A stretch of 64,000 bases of DNA from Lewinellaceae bacterium (lineage in GTDB: Bacteria > Bacteroidota > Bacteroidia > Chitinophagales > Saprospiraceae), in NCBI GenBank assembly GCA_020636095.1, contig JACJYN010000005.1, positions 62,001 to 126,000 on the forward strand, written 5' to 3'. Shown here one piece after another: positions 54,463 through 62,934 of this stretch. The notes below the pieces were generated by a model. The model was not told the origin of the DNA. It searched no databases and saw only the letters and a program-made list of their open reading frames with translations. The number at the start of each line of letters is the position of its first letter. Position 1 is the stretch's first letter. The translations under genes were made by a program, and so were the position numbers.

Positions 54463-56313
54463 TCACTCAATCACCCTTGAATAACTCGTCTCATCGATAA
54501 AAATAAGCCCGTCAAACTGGTAGGGGATCGCAATTTTGGCCTCATAACTGTAGTCGGAAGCCATGTAACCGATGGTGCGAACAGGGCGGGGCTCCAGCAG
54601 CCACGGCTGGGTGTGTCCTGACTGTAGATCAAGCAGTACGCCGGGTGCTCCGTTTTTAAGAGCAATGCGATGCAGGGCTTCATCCAGGCTACCGGCAGGA
54701 GAGGGGAAGGCCTCTACCTGGGCCATGTCGCGGCTTTTAAAGCTCAGCGTGGCGCTGTAGCTTCCTTTGTACGTTGAAAGGCCGAATGCGCAATAATTGT
54801 GGCCGTATTTTTTCGCCAGGTGGCCGCCCATGGATTCTCCCAGGAAGTAGTTGTACAACGGGTCGGGCCCTTCCACCCGGCTGATGTGGGAGTCGTGTGC
54901 CCAAATGACCATCCGCGTGCCGGGCGGGCGTTGAGCCATTAGCCAACCGATGTTTTCCGCCATCGCTTCATCGCGGCTGGCGATATCCTGGGCTAAAGCG
55001 GAACGGGCGGCCTGGCGGATCACCCGGGCGTTCTGGATGGCCCATTCTACCCGTTTTTTTTCGGAGTGGTGTTTAGCCTGCCGTAGCCAAGCCTCCTTTT
55101 GAGTAGAAACTAGCTGCCAGGCCTGGTTCGCATGATCTGCCCAATTTTGCCGAACGCTATCCGGGCCGGCGGGGTAGTACTGTTGCCGCCAGGCTTCCCG
55201 GTAAGGGCTTAGCAGACTGTCGATCGGAGGCAGCAGTTCCGGGGCATAGCCCGCCAGGAAAGCCAGCAGGCTGTCAATGGGCAGTTGAGGGTCCTGCATA
55301 TCGAAGCCTACGAATTCTACTTTTCTCTCAGGATTTTCGAGGTTGAAGGCGCGCAGCCATTCGATGAGGGCCAGCATTTCTTCGGTATTCCAGACTTTGA
55401 ACATCACTTTAATGGCCGTCCGGGCGTCCCCTTCACCAAACAGGACGTATCGGTTGATCTGTTCTACTGCCAGTTGGTTGGCCTCGACGGCGAAAACGGA
55501 TACCCCCATTTCCTTGACTGCGTATTCCAGCAGCCGGTGTTTAATGCGGAAGAACTCGCTGGTGCCGTGGGTGGATTCCCCCAGGGCGATGAGCTGGGCG
55601 CTACCGGAGATCCGGCGAAAAGCAGCGAGATCGGAATAATCCGGTTGGGCGCCTTTAGGGGTAGCGTCTACTCTCTTCAAGGGTGCTGCCTGTTGGCCCA
55701 GCCAGTCCATTTGAGCGGTGGAGAATTCAGGGGCGACGGGCACTTCGTCCATTCTTACTCCATCGGCGGATAGAGCGAAGGCATCAAACCAGGCAGTTCC
55801 GGCGCCGGCCAGGCCAACAGTCAGCGAAAGGGTGTACGCAGAGGAGTCAACCTTTATTTCCAGGCTGAAAGAGGTCCAGTTTTTATTTATAGGATCTTTG
55901 GGCGTAGGGTTAATATTCATCGTATCCGCACCCAGCTTTCCGGCTTCCCCCCAGGTTTCCAGGGTGATGAAGGCCTGGCCGTTCAGTGCCTCCGTTCTCA
56001 GCCTCCCCTTCAGTTCCAGTTGTTTTCCCTTCAGTGCCCAGGGGTCGATCCAGTAGTTGAAGGCATGGGCGGTGGCGGCATCCGGCGTTTCCTTCCCGGT
56101 AATGCGGAAGCTGTACTTTCCGGAGTAGGCTACGGTGCTGTCCATCCCCGCCTCGGCATGGGGCGCCATTTGGTAATAAGTCCAGCCCCAGGGGCGGGCG
56201 GGGCCTTCAAGGCTTATTGTTTCGAAATCGAGGTTGAGGGGTTGCTGGGCGTGGATGGCCTGGCTGCTGAGCAAGAGTGCTATTGTGATAAATATTTGGA
56301 GGTGTCGGTACAT
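54463..56313 (-). CDS. Erythromycin esterase family protein, secreted
   Basis: 616 residues. A signal peptide ends SQAIHA-Q, followed by a jelly-roll domain (about 25-190, LNLDFETISLEGPARPWGW) and the erythromycin-esterase-like catalytic domain (about 205-610). Expected motifs are present: ALGESTHGTSEFFRIKHRLLEY with the glutamate and histidine, VFAVEANQLAV, and MVIWAHDSHISR near 490. Known members of this family include macrolide-hydrolysing EreA/EreB and the succinoglycan-like uncharacterised group; this longer exported form is usual in Bacteroidota, with unknown substrate, so macrolide resistance should not be assumed. It converges with the TPR gene. Confidence 0.88.
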   Translation of the reverse strand: MYRHLQIFITIALLLSSQAIHAQQPLNLDFETISLEGPARPWGWTYYQMAPHAEAGMDSTVAYSGKYSFRITGKETPDAATAHAFNYWIDPWALKGKQLELKGRLRTEALNGQAFITLETWGEAGKLGADTMNINPTPKDPINKNWTSFSLEIKVDSSAYTLSLTVGLAGAGTAWFDAFALSADGVRMDEVPVAPEFSTAQMDWLGQQAAPLKRVDATPKGAQPDYSDLAAFRRISGSAQLIALGESTHGTSEFFRIKHRLLEYAVKEMGVSVFAVEANQLAVEQINRYVLFGEGDARTAIKVMFKVWNTEEMLALIEWLRAFNLENPERKVEFVGFDMQDPQLPIDSLLAFLAGYAPELLPPIDSLLSPYREAWRQQYYPAGPDSVRQNWADHANQAWQLVSTQKEAWLRQAKHHSEKKRVEWAIQNARVIRQAARSALAQDIASRDEAMAENIGWLMAQRPPGTRMVIWAHDSHISRVEGPDPLYNYFLGESMGGHLAKKYGHNYCAFGLSTYKGSYSATLSFKSRDMAQVEAFPSPAGSLDEALHRIALKNGAPGVLLDLQSGHTQPWLLEPRPVRTIGYMASDYSYEAKIAIPYQFDGLIFIDETSYSRVIE

Positions 56314-56344
56314 GGTAATGCTACTTTGTTGGTTTAGGTTGATA

Positions 56345-56495
56345 GTAACTATTCAGCATCATGGTGATTTAACCCCTGGCGCGAAATTTTGTAGGCTTTT
56401 TTTGCCGGAACCCCTTCTCATTCCCCTTGAAAGGGGAAGGTTTGCTTACAAAATTTCGCACCAGAGGCATCCATAGCCTTATGCTAAATAGTAAC
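56345..56495. repeat. Nested palindromic element F (151 bp)
   Basis: Outer arms GTAACTATTCAGCAT (56345-56359) and ATGCTAAATAGTAAC (56481-56495) pair at 13 of 15 positions. An inner perfect 13-bp pair GCGAAATTTTGTA (56381-56393) and TACAAAATTTCGC (56447-56459) encloses a tip of CCCCTT-GA-AAGGGG. It resembles the 160-bp elements in size and nesting but lacks their core. Confidence 0.7.
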
Positions 56496-56537
56496 GGTTG
56501 ATAATATATAGAATAGTTTTTTCGGCTAAATTAATTA

Positions 56538-56630
56538 CCGCGGAGATGGCGGCGGAACGCAGAGCGAAGTACAGGTTCTTCTCTTTTGGGCAAGCCTTTG
56601 CTCCGCTGCGCTCCTCTGCGTCCTCCGCGG
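56538..56630. repeat. CCGCGGAG...CTCCGCGG palindromic element G (93 bp)
   Basis: CCGCGGAG (56538-56545) mirrors CTCCGCGG (56623-56630), and CGCAGAG mirrors CTCTGCG further in. It sits about 100 bp ahead of the AraC-type gene. No open frame of note; a hairpin or relic of a small mobile repeat. Confidence 0.55.
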
Positions 56631-56729
56631 TTCAAAACGATCAATCGCTGAGGCCTCAGAGAGCCGCTGAACAAGCTTTGGAGCTACAACATAACCCAAA
56701 AGGACCTATCTTGAAGCCTCATTAAGCGA

Positions 56730-57812
56730 ATGAGACTTCTTTTTATCATGAACGGAAATGGATTGTTCGAAGGGGCCACCTTTCTGGTGGCGATTCAGAC
56801 GGTGGTGGTGTGTGGGCTGAACCTGTTCAACGCCAACCGCTCGAGCCGGTACCTGGGCGTGCTCATTCTGATATTCCTGGGGAGCACCAAATATTTCGCA
56901 TTTTCCTATCTCGGATACGGGGCAGTGTATGAATTCCTGAACGGCTTGTCTACCCGCCAGTTTTACGGGCCGGTTTTTTACCTCTTTCTACTGTCCCTGA
57001 TTGGGGAGGGCAGCCGGCGGCAGCTGATGGCACACCTTGCCCTTCCGGTAGGGCTGATGTTTCTTTCCTTCCTCAGGAGTTATGGAGGCGTCTGGAACGG
57101 GGAGAGCTACCTCCGGGTGGTGACGGCACTGGAATACGGTATGATCCTGTTCTACTTTATGCTTTGCCTGCAACTTTTTCGCAATGGCCATTTCCGGCAG
57201 GTGAAGGTTCGACAAAGATACTGGCTATTCTTTTTGATCGTTTACGGTTATTTGATCTACAATTTCACCGACCTGCTGATCATGACCTTCCTGCCTGCCT
57301 TCTGGCAGAGTCTGATGCCTGGCTTTTTCTACCTGGACATGGCGTTGTACCTTCTCTGCTTCTGCTTTCTGATCCTGTTCGGCCTCACAGAGTTGAACTG
57401 GGTGCGCAAGCTGGTGGTGCCTGCCTCCGTGCATTTTGCGAATGGGGCCACGCCTACTGCGTTGGAAGACCTGGGGCGCCGTCTGGACCGCCTGTTCGAA
57501 ACAGATGGCATACATACGGACCCGGAACTTAGTCTCAGCGGGCTGGCGGACAGGTTGGGGGTTTCCAGTGTTACCGTTTCCGAATACCTGAAAAGTCATA
57601 GGAACACGTCCTTTTATGATTTGCTCAACCACCATCGAGTTCGGGAATTTAAGCAGAGGCTATCCGATCCGAAATATGGGCACCTTAGTTTGCTGGGCCT
57701 GGCCTACGAAGCGGGCTTCGGCTCCAAGGCTACCTTCAACCGGGCGTTCAAGAAGGTGGAAGGGGTGACTCCGGGAGCGTATCGTCGGAGAATGGGAGGG
57801 GGAGGCGCATAA
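56730..57812 (+). CDS. Membrane-bound AraC-family transcriptional regulator
   Basis: 360 residues. Seven hydrophobic helices in residues 10-230 (LFEGATFLVAIQTVVVCGLN, YLGVLILIFLGSTKYFAF, LFFLIVYGYLIYNFTDLLIM) come before a C-terminal AraC helix-turn-helix (about 262-355: LSLSGLADRLGVSSVTVSEY and LGLAYEAGFGSKATFNRAFK). This 7TM-AraC arrangement is common in Bacteroidota and senses a signal at the inner membrane while binding DNA. An ATG at 56748 is an equally possible start. The target genes are unknown; the esterase-like gene diverges from it across 416 bp. Confidence 0.88.
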   Translation: MRLLFIMNGNGLFEGATFLVAIQTVVVCGLNLFNANRSSRYLGVLILIFLGSTKYFAFSYLGYGAVYEFLNGLSTRQFYGPVFYLFLLSLIGEGSRRQLMAHLALPVGLMFLSFLRSYGGVWNGESYLRVVTALEYGMILFYFMLCLQLFRNGHFRQVKVRQRYWLFFLIVYGYLIYNFTDLLIMTFLPAFWQSLMPGFFYLDMALYLLCFCFLILFGLTELNWVRKLVVPASVHFANGATPTALEDLGRRLDRLFETDGIHTDPELSLSGLADRLGVSSVTVSEYLKSHRNTSFYDLLNHHRVREFKQRLSDPKYGHLSLLGLAYEAGFGSKATFNRAFKKVEGVTPGAYRRRMGGGGA

Positions 57813-57997
57813 GGGGCATTGACTTGGAGAGGGGCAGGCAAGGTGAAGGGGTGATAAGCGGTGACGTGGAATGGCGCTCCGAATTTTCACGGAATTGAGC
57901 AAAGAACTTGCCCAAAACCCGCCCGAAAGCCTATTTTTGCGGGGGCTTTGATGCTTCCCTGCAGACAAACAGAAAAGCCCCGCGCAAAAAGAAAAAA

Positions 57998-58852
57998 ATG
58001 AAACAACCCGAAATCTACTTCCACGTTGGCCTGGGTAAGGTGGCCTCCACCTACCTGCAGCACCGCTTTTTTCCCAAACTGAAGGGCATCCATTACATCA
58101 AAAGCACCCGCTACCGCCGCAGCCCGAAGATCATAAAGGATACGAACTACGATAAGTACTTCCTCTCCCGGGAGTTCGACCAGCAACTGGAGGACGAGGT
58201 GAAGTGGTTTTCGTCCTATTACCCCAACGCCCGCCCCATCATCATCTTCCGGCGGCACGACGGCTGGATTGCCTCCCAGTACCGCCGCTACATCAAAAAT
58301 GGCGGCTACCTGCCCTTCGACGAGTTCTTCGACGTGGAGAACGACAGGGGCCTGTGGAAGATCAAACATGTCACTTTCTACACCAACCTGGAAATTCTGG
58401 AGAAATACTTCGGCACGAAGCCCCTGGTGCTTTTCCACGATGAACTCAAGGAGGATGCCTGGGCCTTCTTCGACAAGATCGCCGATTTCTGCGGTGTCAC
58501 TTACAACCGGGCCGATATTTCCCTCGCACCGGTGCACCGCTCCTACAGCGAAAAGCAGCTGCGCATCATGCGCTCGGTGGCGCGCAACATCTTTGGGGAG
58601 AAGCCGCCGGAGTTTTCCACCCAGCCCCTCCTGCACTGGCTGCAACGGCGGGGGCGGCTGCTGGCCTGCTACGGCATCCTTTACCCGGCACAGTTGGCGC
58701 CCTCCTTTGTCGTACCGGATGAACCTTTGACGCCAAAGGAAGACCTGAAGCAGATCCGGGATTTTTTTGAAGAGGATTGGGACAGGTTGAGGAAGTATGC
58801 CGAGGAGTATAACCCCTCGTGGCGCGATCATCCTGATCGCCAGCCCAAATGA
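57998..58852 (+). CDS. Sulfotransferase-like protein
   Basis: About 284 residues from the ATG at 57998 (MKQPEIYFHVGLGKVASTYL); an earlier in-frame ATG would add a basic, unlikely stretch. HVGLGKVASTYLQHRFF is the P-loop-like 5'-phosphosulfate-binding segment of PAPS sulfotransferases, and PIIIFRRHDGWIASQYRRYI gives the arginine and serine of the 3'-phosphate site. The family moves sulfate from PAPS to sugars or lipids in the cytosol. Oddly, the last codons (SWRDHPDRQPK) lie within the first unit of a palindromic repeat that recurs twice after the stop, so the C-terminus was probably altered by repeat insertion. A 322-codon frame on the other strand is a shadow. Confidence 0.82.
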   Translation: MKQPEIYFHVGLGKVASTYLQHRFFPKLKGIHYIKSTRYRRSPKIIKDTNYDKYFLSREFDQQLEDEVKWFSSYYPNARPIIIFRRHDGWIASQYRRYIKNGGYLPFDEFFDVENDRGLWKIKHVTFYTNLEILEKYFGTKPLVLFHDELKEDAWAFFDKIADFCGVTYNRADISLAPVHRSYSEKQLRIMRSVARNIFGEKPPEFSTQPLLHWLQRRGRLLACYGILYPAQLAPSFVVPDEPLTPKEDLKQIRDFFEEDWDRLRKYAEEYNPSWRDHPDRQPK

Positions 58853-58943
58853 CAAAAAAGAAAAGAACCCAACACAATAGTGGCGCGATCATCCTGATCG
58901 CCAGCCCGAATGCTCGTGGCGCGATCATCCTGATCGCCAGCCC
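58819..58943. repeat. Three copies of a 28-bp palindromic repeat
   Basis: GTGGCGCGATCATCCTGATC followed by GCCAGCCC occurs at about 58819-58846, 58880-58907 and 58916-58943, essentially identical, with start-to-start spacing of 61 and 36 bp. The inner part GGCGCGATC-ATCCT-GATCGCC can form a hairpin. It is REP-like rather than CRISPR-like, since spacing is uneven and the unit is a palindrome. Copy 1 overlaps the end of the sulfotransferase gene. Confidence 0.8.
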
Positions 58944-58978
58944 AATAGATTAATTCACCAACAACAACCAACAACAAT

Positions 58979-59974
58979 ATGAAAAACACCTCCCTTCTAA
59001 TATTTGCTATCCTGGTTTTCGGCAATCTGGAGGCACAGGAATCGGCCGATACATTTAGCCACCAGGAAATATCCGATATCTCTTACCTGGCGCCGGAAGC
59101 TGTCGTGACGGACAGCTTACAGCGCCTCAATTTGGTATTGCCGGAAGGGGATACAATCCCTTTTATCTTAACCGGGCATAACAACATCTCCATACAAGCT
59201 ATCCTGAATGGGAAGGATACAGTACAATTGATGTTTCACACCGCCGCCAGCTCGGTAACGATAATAAGAGAAGTCGCAGAAAAACTGTCTAGTTTGAAGC
59301 TGAACCAGGCAGATACCGTAAAAAGCTGGGGCGGAGAACATGCCTCGAGATACAGCGACGATAACTCCCTGCAAATAGGCAACCTCCATTGGGAGCAATT
59401 AACCGTTTGGGAAAATGAACATTCCGGCCCGATGACGGACGGGAAATTCGGGCCCGACTTGTTTCAGGATAAAGTAATAGAAATCAATTTCGATGAGAAC
59501 TTTATGGTTATTCACGCTTCCCTTCCGGAGACCGGCGAAGATTATGAAAGACTAAACCTCATTATGGAGAATGGCTTTCTATTCATTGAAGGCACGATCA
59601 GGATTGGGGAAAACGAGTATAAAAACCGGTTTTTAATCCATTCCGGTTATGGGGGCGCCCTTTTATTGGATGACGAATTTGTGCGCGAGAAGAACATTGG
59701 AAGCCAACTGGAAATTATTGAGCAAAGTGAGCTGAAGGATTCCTATGGCAATATATTGAAAACGAAAAAAGCGATATTGCCTTCGTTTACTCTTGGAAAC
59801 ACGACGCTTTCAGATCTTCCGGTGGGGTTCTTTGAGGGCTCCATAGGCAGGCAAAAAATGAGTGTCATGGGAGGGGCGGTTTTAAAGCGGTTCAATATGA
59901 TACTGGATTTGAAAAATTCTTGTATTTATTTGAAAGGCAATAGCTTAATTAATGAGGAGATAACTTCACAATAA
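58979..59974 (+). CDS. Retropepsin-like fold protein lacking both catalytic aspartates
   Basis: 331 residues with a signal peptide (MKNTSLLIFAILVFGNLEA). Two halves look like the bacterial clan AA aspartic protease domains (PF13650 type): QLMFHTAASSVTII at about 83-96 and FLIHSGYGGALLLDDEF at about 218-234, ending MGGAVLKRFNMILDLKNSCI. In active proteins these read DTGAS and DTG; here both aspartates are histidine (87 and 221). Fold retained, chemistry lost or changed: perhaps a binding protein or a metal site. Codon use and AT content differ by eye from the neighbours. Follows the palindromic repeats; no operon partner. Confidence 0.75.
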   Translation: MKNTSLLIFAILVFGNLEAQESADTFSHQEISDISYLAPEAVVTDSLQRLNLVLPEGDTIPFILTGHNNISIQAILNGKDTVQLMFHTAASSVTIIREVAEKLSSLKLNQADTVKSWGGEHASRYSDDNSLQIGNLHWEQLTVWENEHSGPMTDGKFGPDLFQDKVIEINFDENFMVIHASLPETGEDYERLNLIMENGFLFIEGTIRIGENEYKNRFLIHSGYGGALLLDDEFVREKNIGSQLEIIEQSELKDSYGNILKTKKAILPSFTLGNTTLSDLPVGFFEGSIGRQKMSVMGGAVLKRFNMILDLKNSCIYLKGNSLINEEITSQ

Positions 59975-60012
59975 ATTCAAGTCATGAAAGGACGAAAGGC
60001 GTTATTTCCTAT

Positions 60013-61569
60013 TCACCCTTCCACCAATAACTCCCCGTAAGGCACCGCCTTCCATTCCGCCACCGCCTTCTCGGCCGAGCTGAAATTTACTCCTAAAGCA
60101 ACGACCTCTTTTTCCTGGCCCAGGAAGGGGTTGCCGTAGCGCTTCTCCCGAATCTGTTGCAGGGCCGATTCTGCGGATCCGTCAAGCTTAAACTCCATGA
60201 CATAAATCCGGCTTTTCGTGTGGACGACGGTATCGGCCCGCCCTTTGGCGGTGCTTACTTCAGACTGCACCAGCAGCCCGATCCCGGAAAAGCTTAAATG
60301 CAGGATGGCGTGAAAAAAGGCTTCCTGCTGTTGTAAAAAAATCTGGTAAGGAATGGAGGAAAACAACGTGTCGACCAGCTCAATAAAACGTTCGAGATTC
60401 CCCTTTTCCAACGCCCGTTTGATCTGGATGAGCACCGGGTAGCTTTCAGTGTAAGGCGCCTCGCGAAATGCCGCCAGCAGGTGTTGGTGCATGGTATCCT
60501 TCACTTCCAGGTTGGGGTAGTCGAGGGTGTACAGCCGGTCCTCCGGATCATAGCTTTGGATGGTGAGGTAGCCGGTTTGAAAGAGCAGCGCCAGCCAGTT
60601 GAGGTTGTCCAGGGTGAAGCTTTCGAACATGACGTTACTCGCTTCGAGTTGGTTCAGGTTGTAGTGGAAGCCCTCCCTGAGTTTTTTGATCAGGAAAGTT
60701 GGCGTGCCCGTCTCCCACCAGAAATTAGCGAACCGCTGTTGTTTAGCCAGATTCAGGATGGAGAAGGGGTTGTAAAGCCTTTCCGGCCCGTGCCATTGAT
60801 AGCCGTTATACCACAGGCGCACTTTCTCGAGGAGCGCGTTGGAATCCACCCTTTCCGCTTCGGCCAGTTCCCGGAGCGGTTCTTCAAAGTACAACTCCAG
60901 CTCGGCCTGGGTGTAACCAGTGAGGGTAGCGGCAGCCGGCGCCAGGGTGATGTCTTCCAGGTTATTCAGGTCAGAAAACAGAGAAACTTTACTGAATTTG
61001 GACACGCCGGTGATCAGGAAGAACCGAAGAAAAGTATCTGAATCCTTCAGTACGGAGAAAAGGTTTTTGAGTATTTCTCTGTTTTCCCCGGCTTTATCAG
61101 GGGTGTCAATATAATCCACCAGCGGCTTGTCATATTCGTCGATGAGCAGCACTACCTTTTGCTCACCTTTTCCCAGGCGCTGGATGAGTTCCTGAAAACG
61201 GGGCCCGAGGCCTCTTTGGGTAAGGGTGAACCCGGCCTCCGCGGCCTTATTGTCGAGCGCCTGGTACAGCCCGGCCTCCAGTCCGATGTCCTTATACCCC
61301 AGGGTACTGAATGAAAAATGCAGCACAGGATGCGGTTGAAAATCGTATTTTCCCTCTAGCCACAAGCCCTCAAACAGTTCCCGTTCGCCCTGGAACAGAT
61401 ACTTAAGGGTGGAAATAAGCAAAGATTTGCCAAAGCGACGGGGTCGGGAGAGGAAGTAGTATTTCCCGGATTCGATCACTTTAGCGATCTTTTTGGTTTT
61501 GTCAACATAAAGATATCCCCCTTTCCGGAGCTCGCGAAAATCTTGTATGCCGATGGGGTACTTTTTCAT
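60013..61569 (-). CDS. AAA-ATPase-like / PD-(D/E)XK nuclease family protein
   Basis: About 518 residues from the ATG at 61569 (MKKYPIGIQDFRELRKGGYL). An AAA-ATPase-like domain (PF09820) covers the first 300 residues, with Walker A-like RPRRFGKSLLISTL at about 42-55 and Walker B VVLLIDEYDKPL at about 150. The C-terminal PD-(D/E)XK nuclease-like domain (PF08011) has GRADTVVHTKSRIYVMEFKL and QQIREKRYGNPF. The family is very abundant in Bacteroidota, often in many near-identical copies, and its role is unproven; mobile or defence-related functions have been proposed. Divergent from the MFS gene by 53 bp. Confidence 0.9.
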   Translation of the reverse strand: MKKYPIGIQDFRELRKGGYLYVDKTKKIAKVIESGKYYFLSRPRRFGKSLLISTLKYLFQGERELFEGLWLEGKYDFQPHPVLHFSFSTLGYKDIGLEAGLYQALDNKAAEAGFTLTQRGLGPRFQELIQRLGKGEQKVVLLIDEYDKPLVDYIDTPDKAGENREILKNLFSVLKDSDTFLRFFLITGVSKFSKVSLFSDLNNLEDITLAPAAATLTGYTQAELELYFEEPLRELAEAERVDSNALLEKVRLWYNGYQWHGPERLYNPFSILNLAKQQRFANFWWETGTPTFLIKKLREGFHYNLNQLEASNVMFESFTLDNLNWLALLFQTGYLTIQSYDPEDRLYTLDYPNLEVKDTMHQHLLAAFREAPYTESYPVLIQIKRALEKGNLERFIELVDTLFSSIPYQIFLQQQEAFFHAILHLSFSGIGLLVQSEVSTAKGRADTVVHTKSRIYVMEFKLDGSAESALQQIREKRYGNPFLGQEKEVVALGVNFSSAEKAVAEWKAVPYGELLVEG

Positions 61570-61622
61570 AGTAGTAAAGATAGGAAAAAGCAAAGATAGT
61601 TTTTTGGCCTATCTTTAACTCC

Positions 61623-62810
61623 ATGAGATCCCTCCAACTGATTCTATCCAACCCTCGCTACTTCGCCCCCGCCTGGGTGTTTGCCTCCCTCAATATCCTG
61701 GTTGGCACCTGGGTGTTGTACATTCCTTATGTGAAGGAAAAACTCAGTTTGGATGACGGCCAGGTCGGTATTGCCCTCTTCTTTTTTGCATTGGGCACCC
61801 TTTCCATGGTGCCTGTTTCGTCGGCCTTTATCGGCCGGTTGGGTTTGGGGAAAACGACGCTCGCCGGTATTGTTATTTGTTCGGTGGCGTTCTTATTGCC
61901 CCTGGCCGCTTTCAGTTACCCGTTGCTTTGCGCCGCGCTTTACGTTGCCGGCACGTTCGCCTGCCTCACCGATATCGCCATGAATGCGCTGGTATCGGAA
62001 ATAGAGCAGGAAGACGACGTCCACTTCATGTCGGCCTCCCATGGGTTCTTCAGCCTGGGGGGCGTGATCGGCGGCGGGCTCGGCAGCCTGGTGATCACCT
62101 GGTTTGAAGCGCCGCTTACGCACATGGTTTGGGTAATAGCCGGAGTAATACTGGCCAATATGCTGTTGGCCAAAGCGTACCTGAATATACCCGGAAAAAA
62201 GGTGGAACGACAGCAGCAGCCGTTTAAAATCGGGTTGCTGAAGCCGCTGCTGGGGCTTACCCTGATCGCCTTCCTGATCATGGGCAGCGAAGGCGCCATC
62301 GAACACTGGAGCAAACTGTACCTGAAAGAGGTGGTTTTGATCGCTTCCGAACGGACTACCGGGCTGGGCTTTGTTATATTTTCGGCTACGATGACCCTGG
62401 GGCGGTTCTTCGGGGACGGCATCAGCAAGCGTTTTGGAGCAACCGCCATTATTATTGGAGGCTGTTTGATCAGCATGTCGGGTTTTCTGAGCATCCTGAT
62501 GGCGCAACTCGCTCCCGCGTTGATCGGGTTCGGCCTGGTGGGCTTAGGGTTTTCCGTGATCATCCCGGAGCTGTTTCGGCTGGCCGGAAAAACGGAGGGC
62601 GTCTCGTCGGCGGAGGGTATCTCCTTCGTCGCCGGCTTTGGGTATGTGGGCTTTCTGATTAGCCCGGCTTTTCTGGGTTTTCTGTCCAGGTTGGATAGTT
62701 TGAAGCTGAGTTTTACCGCCTTGCTGGTGGCGGCGGGGGTGGCTATGGCAATCACGATTTTTCTGAAAAAACGAAGTTTGAAAGGGGCGGCCAGTGTGGG
62801 TGGATTCTGA
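61623..62810 (+). CDS. Major facilitator superfamily transporter
   Basis: 395 residues with twelve hydrophobic helices in two groups of six. The first half has LGTLSMVPVSSAFIGRLGLG, the usual short basic loop between helices 2 and 3, and the second half ATMTLGRFFGDGISKRFGAT in the matching place. SASHGFFSLGGVIGGGLGSL is typical of the fucose-permease/YbjJ-like MFS subgroup. It could import or export a small sugar or drug-like molecule; substrate unknown. No regulator gene adjoins it. Confidence 0.85.
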   Translation: MRSLQLILSNPRYFAPAWVFASLNILVGTWVLYIPYVKEKLSLDDGQVGIALFFFALGTLSMVPVSSAFIGRLGLGKTTLAGIVICSVAFLLPLAAFSYPLLCAALYVAGTFACLTDIAMNALVSEIEQEDDVHFMSASHGFFSLGGVIGGGLGSLVITWFEAPLTHMVWVIAGVILANMLLAKAYLNIPGKKVERQQQPFKIGLLKPLLGLTLIAFLIMGSEGAIEHWSKLYLKEVVLIASERTTGLGFVIFSATMTLGRFFGDGISKRFGATAIIIGGCLISMSGFLSILMAQLAPALIGFGLVGLGFSVIIPELFRLAGKTEGVSSAEGISFVAGFGYVGFLISPAFLGFLSRLDSLKLSFTALLVAAGVAMAITIFLKKRSLKGAASVGGF

Positions 62811-62934
62811 AAGGAGCCTGGGCAGAAATACTTTGGCATATATAGAAATGCAAGGCTTTGGACAACAATGTCAAAAAGCTTATATTAGAGGAGTTTTGGA
62901 ACCGCCTGTTTCGAAATTCTAAAAAATATAAGCT

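Larger units (their letters stand above)
56314..56729. other. Gene-free stretch with two palindromic elements
   Basis: About 415 bp between the divergently transcribed esterase-like and AraC-type genes. It holds the elements at 56345-56495 and 56538-56630, listed separately. The short frames here (75-80 codons) cross those palindromes and are not called. Confidence 0.5.

Noticed and set aside
54463..56313. Macrolide resistance gene
   Set aside because: The erythromycin-esterase family is broad and this exported form with an added jelly roll differs from EreA/EreB; resistance cannot be read from it.
57887..58855. 322-codon minus-strand frame opposite the sulfotransferase-like gene
   Set aside because: The plus strand has the PAPS-site motifs; the minus product has no recognisable features.
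58819..58943. Mini CRISPR array
   Set aside because: Only three units, spacing of 61 and 36 bp, one inside a coding end, and no cas genes in the window.
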